Positions 1 to 6,256 of a stretch of DNA of 12,037 nucleotides are shown here, piece by piece (position 1 is the stretch's first letter; each line of letters opens with the position of its first letter). The position numbers and the translations under genes were made by a program. Origin of the DNA: Methylomonas sp. (GTDB lineage: Bacteria > Pseudomonadota > Gammaproteobacteria > Methylococcales > Methylomonadaceae); contig JALXCS010000326.1 of assembly GCA_026990815.1 (NCBI GenBank), forward strand, positions 1-12,037. Direction: 5' to 3'. Under the pieces are notes generated by a model. The model worked only from the letters and a program-made list of their open reading frames with translations, was not told the origin of the DNA and did not search any database.

Positions 1-453
1 TTTCCCGTTAGAAATTTTCGGCAATCACTGCCGTTATGAAAAATATTTTTTTTGCTCATTATATCTAATAATTTTTTATCAAAAATTACTTAATAATCCA
101 TAGCCAGCAAGAATTTATGCTTACTAAATTTCTGACAATGAACAGCAACTTATTAATTTTAAATTAATTTAATTATTTACTGCCTTCTAAAATAGTTTCG
201 TGATTTGGCTTGACACATGAACTCTTTATACACATAATGTTGCCATAAAGTTACAAAAAGTACCTTACCTACAACAATAATCGACTACACTATAAACATT
301 AAATTTTACTTAAGAATAAATTTTATGTACTCTAACACTCAAGCTAAGGATTCCCCGCTTTTTATCAGAGCTACCAAAATCCAACAGCTTACAATCATAA
401 TAGTAGAATTTTCTTAATCTTATATAAAACTAGGACTTAACCGAGGAAGAAGC
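1..453. other. AT-rich intergenic region, no gene seen
   Basis: No coding sequence is convincing here. A short hairpin (CGGCA at 19-23, TGCCG at 29-33) followed by a T-run at 46-53 could be the terminator of a gene lying to the left, but the T-run is delayed by about a dozen bases. A strong promoter-like element lies at 210-238. A 9-bp direct repeat (TAAATTTTA) sits at 300-308 and 317-325. The remaining sequence between that promoter and the ATG at 454 would form a roughly 210-nt 5' leader. A 30-codon ORF at 325-417 has no Shine-Dalgarno and I do not call it. Confidence 0.6.
210..238 (+). promoter_or_regulatory. Sigma70-like promoter upstream of PEP-CTERM gene
   Basis: TTGACA at 210-215 is a perfect -35 hexamer. 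A 17-bp spacer follows, then CATAAT at 233-238, five of six to the -10 consensus. Transcription would begin near 245, leaving about 210 nt of untranslated leader before the ATG at 454. The long leader is unusual for a simple secreted protein, so a closer second promoter or a regulatory leader is possible. Confidence 0.6.
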
Positions 454-1275
454 ATGAAAAAAACATTATTATCACTCTCTATTCCACTGATCTTACTCAG
501 CAGTAATACTCAAGCATCCGTTGCGACTGATTTACTCACCGGACTCCTTAATAGCGATGAAGCCATTAGCTTTAATGCCATTAACCACACTATCATTACT
601 GACAACGCAAATTTGCCCGGGCAAGGAGCGCCATCTCCAGGAGATACTTTTACTGCCACCGGCTATGCGGTAATCGGTGCAAACATTGATGGCGCCGAAC
701 TTACAGCCAGCTACAGCATTTCGGGAACCTTCACCAACTACAACCCCAATACCGGGCAACTTTTCTTTAATCACGGCTTGCCGGGCGTATCAAACCAGAT
801 GAATGTGTTCCTGGATGTCGCGCAAAATGCTGACGAAAACAATGCCAGCTCATTTACAGACGGTCTTAAAATTGCCTCATTTGACGCGGTTTCTGACAAG
901 CCTGGAGAGAATGCCGGGTACTTCTCTGCAATGGGTGGCGCAGATAAAGTAGCCTTTAAACTGATCGACAGCGAAAGAGAACAATTGGGAATAGAAGATC
1001 AAGACATTCTGTTTGAAATTGAATCACAAATATTTTTAGCTGATATCGTTGATGGGGATATGGTATTCCCGTTATTTTTTAACGCTTTTAATTGTGGCAG
1101 CACCGCATTTAACTCATGCAGCCGGGAAATTGGAACAGGCAAACTGTCTTTAGGTTTGGCAGAATTACCCGTAGAAATTCCAACTTCTGATGTACCTCTA
1201 CCGCCAGCCCTGGGATTATTTCTTAGCGGACTAGGTTTATTGGGATGGTTCAGTAATAAGCGCAGGTCTGCGTAA
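454..1275 (+). CDS. Secreted PEP-CTERM (VPLPPA-type) sorting domain protein
   Basis: This is a 273-residue exported protein of unknown function. Residues 1-21 form a Sec signal peptide (MKK, a hydrophobic core, then likely cleavage after T-Q-A). The C-terminus is a tripartite sorting signal from about residue 247: the V-P-L-P-P-A motif, a hydrophobic helix (G-L-F-L-S-G-L-G-L-L-G-W), and a basic tail (N-K-R-R-S-A). Such tails are known substrates of exosortase/EpsH systems linked to exopolysaccharide; no exosortase is in this window. The middle is rich in Asn, Ser and Thr and looks beta-structured; I recognise no domain. Two cysteines sit close together around N-C-G-S and N-S-C-S and could form a disulfide. 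The start is supported by GAGGAAG at 443-449, four bases before the ATG. It is convergent with folD. Confidence 0.85.
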   Translation: MKKTLLSLSIPLILLSSNTQASVATDLLTGLLNSDEAISFNAINHTIITDNANLPGQGAPSPGDTFTATGYAVIGANIDGAELTASYSISGTFTNYNPNTGQLFFNHGLPGVSNQMNVFLDVAQNADENNASSFTDGLKIASFDAVSDKPGENAGYFSAMGGADKVAFKLIDSEREQLGIEDQDILFEIESQIFLADIVDGDMVFPLFFNAFNCGSTAFNSCSREIGTGKLSLGLAELPVEIPTSDVPLPPALGLFLSGLGLLGWFSNKRRSA

Positions 1276-1292
1276 ACCAACCCTGATTTTGA

Positions 1293-1341
1293 CGAGATAC
1301 TTTTCGCATTAAGGCATAAATTTAGCGCGAAAAGTATCTTG
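1293..1341. terminator. Large inverted repeat between convergent genes, possible bidirectional terminator
   Basis: A perfect 13-bp inverted repeat has its left arm AGATACTTTTCGC at 1295-1307 and its right arm at 1327-1339, with a 19-nt loop. It extends to 15 pairs by one G-U and one C-G (1293-1294 with 1340-1341). It lies 18 bp after the PEP-CTERM gene and 18 bp beyond the folD stop, where a shared terminator is expected. Neither strand has a U-run directly after the stem, so it is not a canonical intrinsic terminator; it may work with Rho, or only block RNA decay. Confidence 0.45.
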
Positions 1342-1358
1342 AAAAAACCGAAAACTCC

Positions 1359-2228
1359 TTACCTACCCTCTGATTTCCTCCCAAGAGCCTGCTCTGCAGC
1401 AATAACCGTATTAGCAACCAGCATAGTTATTGTCATTGGCCCCACACCGCCTGGAACTGGAGTGATATAGCCAGCCACCTGTTTTACTCTTTCAAAATCA
1501 ACATCACCAACCAAACGCCCATCACCCAGCCTGTTAATACCGACATCAATTACAGTAGCGTCTGGTTTAACCATATCAGCAGTAATTAAATTTGGCTTGC
1601 CTGTGGCAACCACCAAAATATCCGCCAGCGAAGTAAACTGTTTTAAATCTTTGGTTTTAGAAGTACATACCGTCACTGTTGCACTTTTTTGTAGCAACAT
1701 TAACGCCATCGGCTTGCCAACAATATTACTTCGTCCGACAATTACGGCATTTTCCCCTTCGATCGGAATATTGCAATATTCCAACAAGCATTGTACCCCG
1801 TAAGGCGTACAGGGAGGAAAAACGGTATTACCTGCAACCAACCCCCCCAGGTTATAAAGATGAAAACCATCCACGTCTTTTTCCACAGCTATGGTTTCCA
1901 AAACCCTGTTTACATCAATATGCCCTGGTAACGGTAATTGCACCAAAATACCATGAATGGCTTCATCCTGATTCAGCCTCTCAATAGCCTCAAGCAACAT
2001 CGCTTCGCTTATATCTTCGGGCAGATCGTGCAATTCAGAATGCATACCCACCTCATGACAAGCCTTAATTTTATTGCGCACATAGACCCGCGATGCAGGA
2101 TTGTCACCAACAATAATGACCGCCAGTCCCGGCAAAACTCCTGATCCCTTTAATTTATCTACGCGTTGTTTCCATTGTTGACGAACTTTAACGGCAATTT
2201 CTTTGCCATCAATTATTTTTGCAGTCAT
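1359..2228 (-). CDS. folD: Bifunctional methylene-THF dehydrogenase / methenyl-THF cyclohydrolase
   Basis: FolD interconverts 5,10-methylene-, 5,10-methenyl- and 10-formyl-tetrahydrofolate in the cytoplasm, making formyl donors for purines and initiator tRNA. The family signatures are in order: Y-V-R-N-K-I-K with the catalytic Lys, Q-L-P-L-P-G-H, K-D-V-D-G-F-H, P-P-C-T-P-Y-G-V, the NADP-binding G-R-S-N-I-V-G-K-P-M-A, and P-G-G-V-G-P-M-T near the C-terminus. The length (289 aa) is normal. I start at the ATG complementary to 2226-2228 (M-T-A-K-I-I-D-G-K), because AGGAA (complement of 2235-2239) is 6 bases from it. The ATG two codons upstream (2234) abuts that Shine-Dalgarno and would be badly spaced. 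In a one-carbon-using bacterium this enzyme could also serve the tetrahydrofolate C1 pathway. The gene is divergent from def, whose product removes the formyl group that FolD helps supply. Confidence 0.97.
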   Translation of the reverse strand: MTAKIIDGKEIAVKVRQQWKQRVDKLKGSGVLPGLAVIIVGDNPASRVYVRNKIKACHEVGMHSELHDLPEDISEAMLLEAIERLNQDEAIHGILVQLPLPGHIDVNRVLETIAVEKDVDGFHLYNLGGLVAGNTVFPPCTPYGVQCLLEYCNIPIEGENAVIVGRSNIVGKPMALMLLQKSATVTVCTSKTKDLKQFTSLADILVVATGKPNLITADMVKPDATVIDVGINRLGDGRLVGDVDFERVKQVAGYITPVPGGVGPMTITMLVANTVIAAEQALGRKSEGR

Positions 2229-2252
2229 ATACATTTCCTATCATTTGATTTC

Positions 2253-2282
2253 TTGGCCAAGAGCTGACCGATTGTTTATAGT
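2253..2282 (+). promoter_or_regulatory. Possible promoter for def
   Basis: TTGGCC at 2253-2258 (four of six) and TATAGT at 2277-2282 (five of six) are 18 bp apart. The predicted start near 2289 leaves room for the Shine-Dalgarno TAAGG at 2297-2301 ahead of the def ATG at 2313. I found no comparable element for folD on the other strand. Confidence 0.4.
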
Positions 2283-2312
2283 ATATCCAAACTTTATAAG
2301 GTTTATTTAGAT

Positions 2313-2837
2313 ATGGGCAAACTTAGGCAAATAGCACGTTTAGGCGCACCAACTCTACGATCAAAAGCTGATGAAATACGCTTTGATTCTAGAATTGCCA
2401 GAGATATTATCAGCGATATGCAAGCAACCCTGGCCGAATCCAATGGCGTAGGTCTTGCAGCCCCGCAAATTTACGAACCTTACCGCATCATTATTTTGGC
2501 TTCGCGTCCTACACCTCGTTATCCAAATGCGCCACCCATGGAGCCAACCGTGATGATAAACCCTAGTTATCACATTTCATCAGAGCAACAGCACAAAGAC
2601 TGGGAAGGTTGCCTGAGCATCCCCGGCATCAGAGCGTTAGTCCCAAGATATACCATGATTGAAATCAGCTATACCGACCAACAGGGAAAACAAACCAGCC
2701 AAAAACTTAAAAACTTCATCGCCAGAGTATTTCAACATGAATATGATCATCTTGATGGTTGTGTTTATCTGGACCGTGTTGAAAGTAACCTGGAGATCAT
2801 TTCCGAACAAGAATTTAACAAGCAAATCATTGGTTAA
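2313..2837 (+). CDS. def: Peptide deformylase
   Basis: This metalloenzyme removes the N-formyl group from nascent proteins. All three family motifs are present: G-V-G-L-A-A-P-Q (45-52), E-G-C-L-S (98-102) and Q-H-E-Y-D-H (141-146). Cys100, His142 and His146 should bind the metal and Glu143 is the catalytic base. At 174 aa it has ordinary length. TAAGG at 2297-2301 is a moderate Shine-Dalgarno, a little distant (11 bases). Unlike the usual fmt-linked arrangement, fmt is not next to it here; the neighbour is divergent folD. The stop is followed after 25 bp by the CPXCG reading frame, so the two are probably on one transcript. Confidence 0.96.
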   Translation: MGKLRQIARLGAPTLRSKADEIRFDSRIARDIISDMQATLAESNGVGLAAPQIYEPYRIIILASRPTPRYPNAPPMEPTVMINPSYHISSEQQHKDWEGCLSIPGIRALVPRYTMIEISYTDQQGKQTSQKLKNFIARVFQHEYDHLDGCVYLDRVESNLEIISEQEFNKQIIG

Positions 2838-2862
2838 TGTAATGCTCCATTTTCAGGATTAA

Positions 2863-3039
2863 ATACAAATCAGCTGCCCCTATTGCGGAGAAACCATAAC
2901 AGTTTTCATTGATACCAGCGCAGGTACTCAGGAATATCATGAGAATTGCTGGGTTTGCTGTGCCCCGATATTTTTCTCGATAGCAATTGATCACGAAGGT
3001 AACCTGATACATGTTGAAGCCAACAGGGATGATCAATAG
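2863..3039 (+). CDS. CPXCG-motif small cysteine-rich protein, no canonical start (possible pseudogene)
   Basis: A 58-codon frame reads I-Q-I-S-C-P-Y-C-G-E, then D-T-S-A-G-T-Q-E-Y, then E-N-C-W-V-C-C-A-P-I, and ends E-A-N-R-D-D-Q before TAG. This is the pattern of the short CPXCG family (about 60 aa, function unknown, presumed zinc-binding through its paired cysteines). The whole conserved domain is intact. Upstream, however, the frame meets TAA at 2860-2862, and no ATG, GTG or TTG lies between that stop and the first cysteine. The codon after the stop is ATA (2863-2865), where a start M-Q-I-S-C-P would be natural for the family, and AGGA lies at 2855-2858. An ATG at 2842 is in frame but is cut by the TAA after six codons. 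Either initiation is non-canonical, or an ATG-to-ATA change or a nonsense change has killed the gene. The 3' end is 11 bp from the convergent tRNA. Confidence 0.65.
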   Translation: MQISCPYCGETITVFIDTSAGTQEYHENCWVCCAPIFFSIAIDHEGNLIHVEANRDDQ

Positions 3040-3050
3040 CAAGGATAATG

Positions 3051-3124
3051 CGTCCCCGAGAGGATTCGAACCTCTAATCTACCCCTTAGGAGGGGGTGGC
3101 ATTATCCTGTTATGCTACGGGGAC
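3051..3124 (-). tRNA. tRNA-Arg (anticodon CCU)
   Basis: The complement folds as a full cloverleaf: acceptor GTCCCCG / CGGGGAC, D-stem GCAT / ATGC with GG in the loop, anticodon stem ACCCC / GGGGT around loop CUCCUAA, a five-base variable loop, and T-stem AGAGG / CCTCT with loop TTCGAAT. The anticodon CCU decodes the arginine codon AGG. The 74 nt include the discriminator G; the next bases are CAT, so the 3' CCA is not encoded and must be added. It begins 48 bp after the tyrS stop on the same strand and may be read from the tyrS transcript. Confidence 0.95.
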
Positions 3125-3172
3125 GTAAACGAAATTATATCAAAAAACCGGGTTCCACCATAAAATGCTAAA

Positions 3173-4372
3173 TCAGGATATTACCAAAACCCTGGCAAAT
3201 TTTCTTTTCCCAAGTTGATAAACATGCTCGGTATTCACGGGTATTTGCAATTTTGTATCTGAGATTTTTTCACCATCAATTTTCAAGGCTCCTTGCTTGA
3301 TCATTCTGATAGCTTCCGAGGTACTGACAGTAAGACCGGCATCTTTTAACAAATTTGCAATCGCATAGTGATCATTTTCGGTTGCCAATTCAACTGCTTG
3401 AATGTCTTCTGGAATTGCTCCCTGCTTAAAACGTGCTTCAAAATCCTTAAGTGCATTTTCAGCCGCATTCTTGTCATGAAATCGCTCTATAATTTCCTGC
3501 GCCAGCTTAACTTTATAATCCCTTGGATTAGCGCCTTGTTGGCACTGCTGCTGCCATTGATTGATTTCAGCAATTGCCCGAAAACTCAGCAATTCAAAAT
3601 ATCGCCACATTAATTCATCAGAAATAGACATGATTTTGCCAAACATATCATTTGGCGAATCAGCCACACCTATATAGTTATTCAATGACTTGGACATTTT
3701 TTGTACGCCATCCAGCCCTTCAAGAATAGGCATGGTCAGAACCACTTGCGGTTTTTGTCCATAAACTTCCTGCAATTGCCGACCCACTAACAAATTAAAC
3801 TTCTGGTCAGTTCCGCCTAATTCCATATCCGCCTTCATTACCACCGAATCATAGCCCTGTATCAAAGGATACAAAAATTCATGAATAGCAATCGGCTGGC
3901 CACTTTTATAGCGCTTGCTGAAATCATCTCTTTCCAGCATTCTCGCAACAGTATGTTTTGCAGCCAGTTGTATTAACTCAGCTGGAGACAACTTACTCAT
4001 CCATGTTGAATTAAACATCACCTGTGTTTTTTCCGGATCCAGAATTTTAAAAACCTGCTCCTGATAAGTTTTGGCATTCTCCATCACCTGTTCCTGCATT
4101 AAAGACTTTCTGGTGACGTTTTTTCCCGTTGGATCCCCAATCATGCCGGTAAAATCTCCAATCAGAAACATAATTTCATGCCCCAAGTCCTGAAATTGTT
4201 TTAACTTATTGATCAGCACCGTATGCCCAAGGTGCAAATCGGGTGCCGTCGGGTCAAATCCGGCTTTAATTCGCAGAGGTCTATTTTCCTCCAGTTTTTT
4301 TATTAATTCATCCTCGATTAATATTTCGTCAGTTCCTCGACGCAGGTGCTCCAGTGCTTCTTTTTGCAACAT
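3173..4372 (-). CDS. tyrS: Tyrosyl-tRNA synthetase
   Basis: This class I synthetase charges tRNA-Tyr. The 399 aa show the HIGH-type motif as H-L-G-H (47-50, in P-T-A-P-D-L-H-L-G-H), the tyrosine-site segment Y-P-L-I-Q-G-Y-D-S (168-176), G-G-T-D-Q-K-F-N (186-193), and K-M-S-K-S (225-229). An S4-type RNA-binding domain occupies about 337-398. The HLGH/KMSKS combination belongs to the second bacterial TyrRS subgroup (TyrZ-like), unlike the E. coli enzyme, which has KFGKT. The start at 4372 is preceded by GGAGAA with good spacing. It is divergent from the M23 peptidase gene. Confidence 0.97.
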   Translation of the reverse strand: MLQKEALEHLRRGTDEILIEDELIKKLEENRPLRIKAGFDPTAPDLHLGHTVLINKLKQFQDLGHEIMFLIGDFTGMIGDPTGKNVTRKSLMQEQVMENAKTYQEQVFKILDPEKTQVMFNSTWMSKLSPAELIQLAAKHTVARMLERDDFSKRYKSGQPIAIHEFLYPLIQGYDSVVMKADMELGGTDQKFNLLVGRQLQEVYGQKPQVVLTMPILEGLDGVQKMSKSLNNYIGVADSPNDMFGKIMSISDELMWRYFELLSFRAIAEINQWQQQCQQGANPRDYKVKLAQEIIERFHDKNAAENALKDFEARFKQGAIPEDIQAVELATENDHYAIANLLKDAGLTVSTSEAIRMIKQGALKIDGEKISDTKLQIPVNTEHVYQLGKRKFARVLVIS

Positions 4373-4692
4373 TGTTCTCCATACTCGGAATTTTTAAAAG
4401 TGTCATAACTGCCACAAAACAGCTTTATCTTGCATTAAAAATGTTAACAAAATCAAAATAAAAGCTAAGTTTATAGCAGCAAACAAGAGAAGACTACGCT
4501 ATAATTTGCCTTATACCATTAAATTGTCTTAAAATTTAGTATGTTTTACCAGGGTTTTAGTTATTTTCATGGGGTTTGGAAGAAAAGAAAATATTTAATT
4601 TTCGTTGTTGGAAACATTAAATATAAATCCCAAATTTTTGAAATTGACCGTTCACATTAATTAATAATAATCGCTTTACGACCAAATCAACA
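4373..4692. other. Divergent intergenic region between tyrS and M23 peptidase
   Basis: This 320-bp AT-rich gap must contain the promoters of both neighbours. A perfect TATAAT lies on the plus strand at 4500-4505 but has no recognisable -35 at 16-18 bp. A better plus-strand candidate is at 4644-4673. On the minus strand I see no clear promoter pair, only TTGTTA followed 17 bp later by the weak TAAAGC. I see no T-box leader upstream of tyrS, no small ORF with a Shine-Dalgarno, and no strong hairpin. Confidence 0.55.
4644..4673 (+). promoter_or_regulatory. Weak promoter candidate for the M23 peptidase
   Basis: TTGACC at 4644-4649 is five of six to the -35 consensus. The following AT-rich repeat offers TAATAA (4665-4670, spacer 15) or TAATCG (4668-4673, spacer 18) as -10. 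The spacing is not ideal for either, and the leader to the ATG at 4693 would be very short. Confidence 0.3.
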
Positions 4693-5988
4693 ATGAAAAA
4701 TTATAATCTTATTATTTTCGGGATAAGTGCAGCCATCGTAGCTAGCGTTAGTTATGCATTAATGCCCTCTGAAAGCGACAAAGAAAGAATAATAGAAGCT
4801 CTTAAAACAACCGATCCTGCAGTATCACCCACAACAAAAGTTCTAGAAACAAGCAATATTGCGTCGGCGGTTCCTGAAAATAATTTACGCACGGAACATT
4901 ACCCGGTACAGGCAGGCGACTCCCTTTCGGGAATTTTTCGCAAACTAAAACTAAGCTTCACCGATTTATACCATATCACCCATGCGAAACCCTATGGTAG
5001 GGATTTTGCAAAAATTATTCCTGGCAAGACACTGGAAATAAAAACTGACAAAGACGGCGACCTTGAGCAGCTGACTTATCCTAGGAATATTTTAGAAACA
5101 CTTGTTGCAACACGCAGTAAAGAAGGATTTGCCGTTGAACTTATCAGTAAAGACATCGATGCCCGTATCAGTTCTGCCCAAGGGGTAATTAATTCATCCT
5201 TGTATGTAGACGGCAAGAAAGCTGGACTTCCTGACAGATTAATTATGCAGCTCGCGGATATTTTTGCATGGGATGTTGATTTCGCATTGAACATACGCCC
5301 TGGAGATCAATTTACGGTACTTTACAAAACTCTTTACGTTAATGATAAAAAAGTCGTTACCGGCGATATTATTGCCGCTGAATTTGTTAATCGTGGCAAA
5401 ACTTACACAGCTGTTCTGTTTGAAGACAATGATGGCAAAGTAAATTATTACACCCCTGACGGCAGGAGCATGCGCAAAGCATTTTTGCGGACACCAGTTG
5501 ATTTTGCTCGAATCAGTTCTCGATTTAACCTCAGGCGTAAACATCCGGTACTCAATAAAATCCGCGCCCATAAAGGTGTTGATTATGCCGCCAAAAAAGG
5601 CACTCCGGTAAAAACTACTGGCAATGGTGTGGTCACCTTCCGAGGCCATAAAGGAGGATATGGAAGAGTAGTTATTATTCAGCACGGTCAACATTACAGC
5701 ACTTTGTACGCTCACCTATCAAAATACAAGCGAGGATTGAGAAAGGGTGACCGGGTCAAACAAGGAGATGTTATTGGCTTTGTTGGAATGTCAGGACTTG
5801 CGACTGGCCCGCACTTACATTATGAATTTCGCATTGATGGTGTACACCGCAATCCATTGACGGTAAAACTACCCCATCAGAAACCAATCAGTAAATATCT
5901 GATGGCTGAATTCAAACGCCAAACCGTCCCCTTATTGGCACAACTTGAACAGACCAAGAAAACTTTATTGGCAAAAAACGGAAATTAG
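4693..5988 (+). CDS. M23 family murein DD-endopeptidase, MepM-like
   Basis: The product likely cleaves peptide cross-links in peptidoglycan to allow wall growth. The 431 aa resemble MepM/YebA in length and layout. Residues 6-23 form a hydrophobic N-terminal signal anchor. A LysM/OapA-like segment (Y-P-V-Q-A-G-D-S-L-S at 70-79) binds glycan, a middle beta domain spans about 130-265, and the LytM domain covers about 285-395. Zinc ligands are visible as H-K-G-V-D (His293, Asp297) and H-L-H (His376, with His374), with the active-site histidine in Y-A-H-L-S (His341). A basic Lys-rich tail follows. The start has no obvious Shine-Dalgarno. Downstream, anmK also concerns peptidoglycan (recycling), and the two share orientation across a 268-bp gap. 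Confidence 0.93.
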   Translation: MKNYNLIIFGISAAIVASVSYALMPSESDKERIIEALKTTDPAVSPTTKVLETSNIASAVPENNLRTEHYPVQAGDSLSGIFRKLKLSFTDLYHITHAKPYGRDFAKIIPGKTLEIKTDKDGDLEQLTYPRNILETLVATRSKEGFAVELISKDIDARISSAQGVINSSLYVDGKKAGLPDRLIMQLADIFAWDVDFALNIRPGDQFTVLYKTLYVNDKKVVTGDIIAAEFVNRGKTYTAVLFEDNDGKVNYYTPDGRSMRKAFLRTPVDFARISSRFNLRRKHPVLNKIRAHKGVDYAAKKGTPVKTTGNGVVTFRGHKGGYGRVVIIQHGQHYSTLYAHLSKYKRGLRKGDRVKQGDVIGFVGMSGLATGPHLHYEFRIDGVHRNPLTVKLPHQKPISKYLMAEFKRQTVPLLAQLEQTKKTLLAKNGN

Positions 5989-6256
5989 CAATATTTTGGC
6001 ATAATCAGCAAACTAGAACTCAACAGTTGTTAAAGCCCGGAATCAACAATAAGTCATTTTTTAAAATAACTCTTTGTACATGACAAAAACTCACCCTCTT
6101 GGAAGCAAAAGAGGTAAGAGATTGAAAAAACAAGACCTTCTATCGCAGAGATAGAATCCTATTTCAAGGTTTTAAACTACGCCATTTGCGAAAAGATGCG
6201 CGTTAAAAATGGGTATTTTTAGGCGTGGAAGGTACATATAAACGCATAGTAACAAA
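5989..6256. other. Intergenic region with several small inverted repeats before anmK
   Basis: No gene is seen in this 268-bp gap. It holds a chain of short inverted repeats: the AT-only stem ATTTT / AAAAT (6056-6067), CCTCTT / AAGAGG (6095-6100 with 6109-6114), TTCTATC / GATAGAA (6138-6144 with 6150-6156), and a nested pair with outer arms ACGCC (6179-6183) and GGCGT (6222-6226) around TAAAAAT / ATTTTTA (6204-6221). None is followed by a clean T-run, so a strong terminator is not evident and read-through from the peptidase gene into anmK is possible. Confidence 0.45.

Noticed and set aside
325..417. 30-codon ORF in the leader of the PEP-CTERM gene
   Set aside because: No Shine-Dalgarno, no recognisable motif, AT-rich context; kept only as a possibility in the leader finding.
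1679..1987. 102-codon plus-strand ORF inside folD
   Set aside because: It is antisense to a fully conserved FolD reading frame and has no domain-like features.
2827..3042. 71-codon minus-strand ORF opposite the CPXCG frame
   Set aside because: The plus strand shows the conserved cysteine motifs, so the opposite frame is a shadow.
4500..4505. Perfect TATAAT upstream of the M23 peptidase
   Set aside because: No -35 within 16-18 bp and almost 190 bp from the gene; likely chance in AT-rich DNA.
5239..5715. 158-codon minus-strand ORF within the M23 peptidase gene
   Set aside because: The plus frame carries all LytM zinc motifs; the antisense frame has no known motif or start signal.
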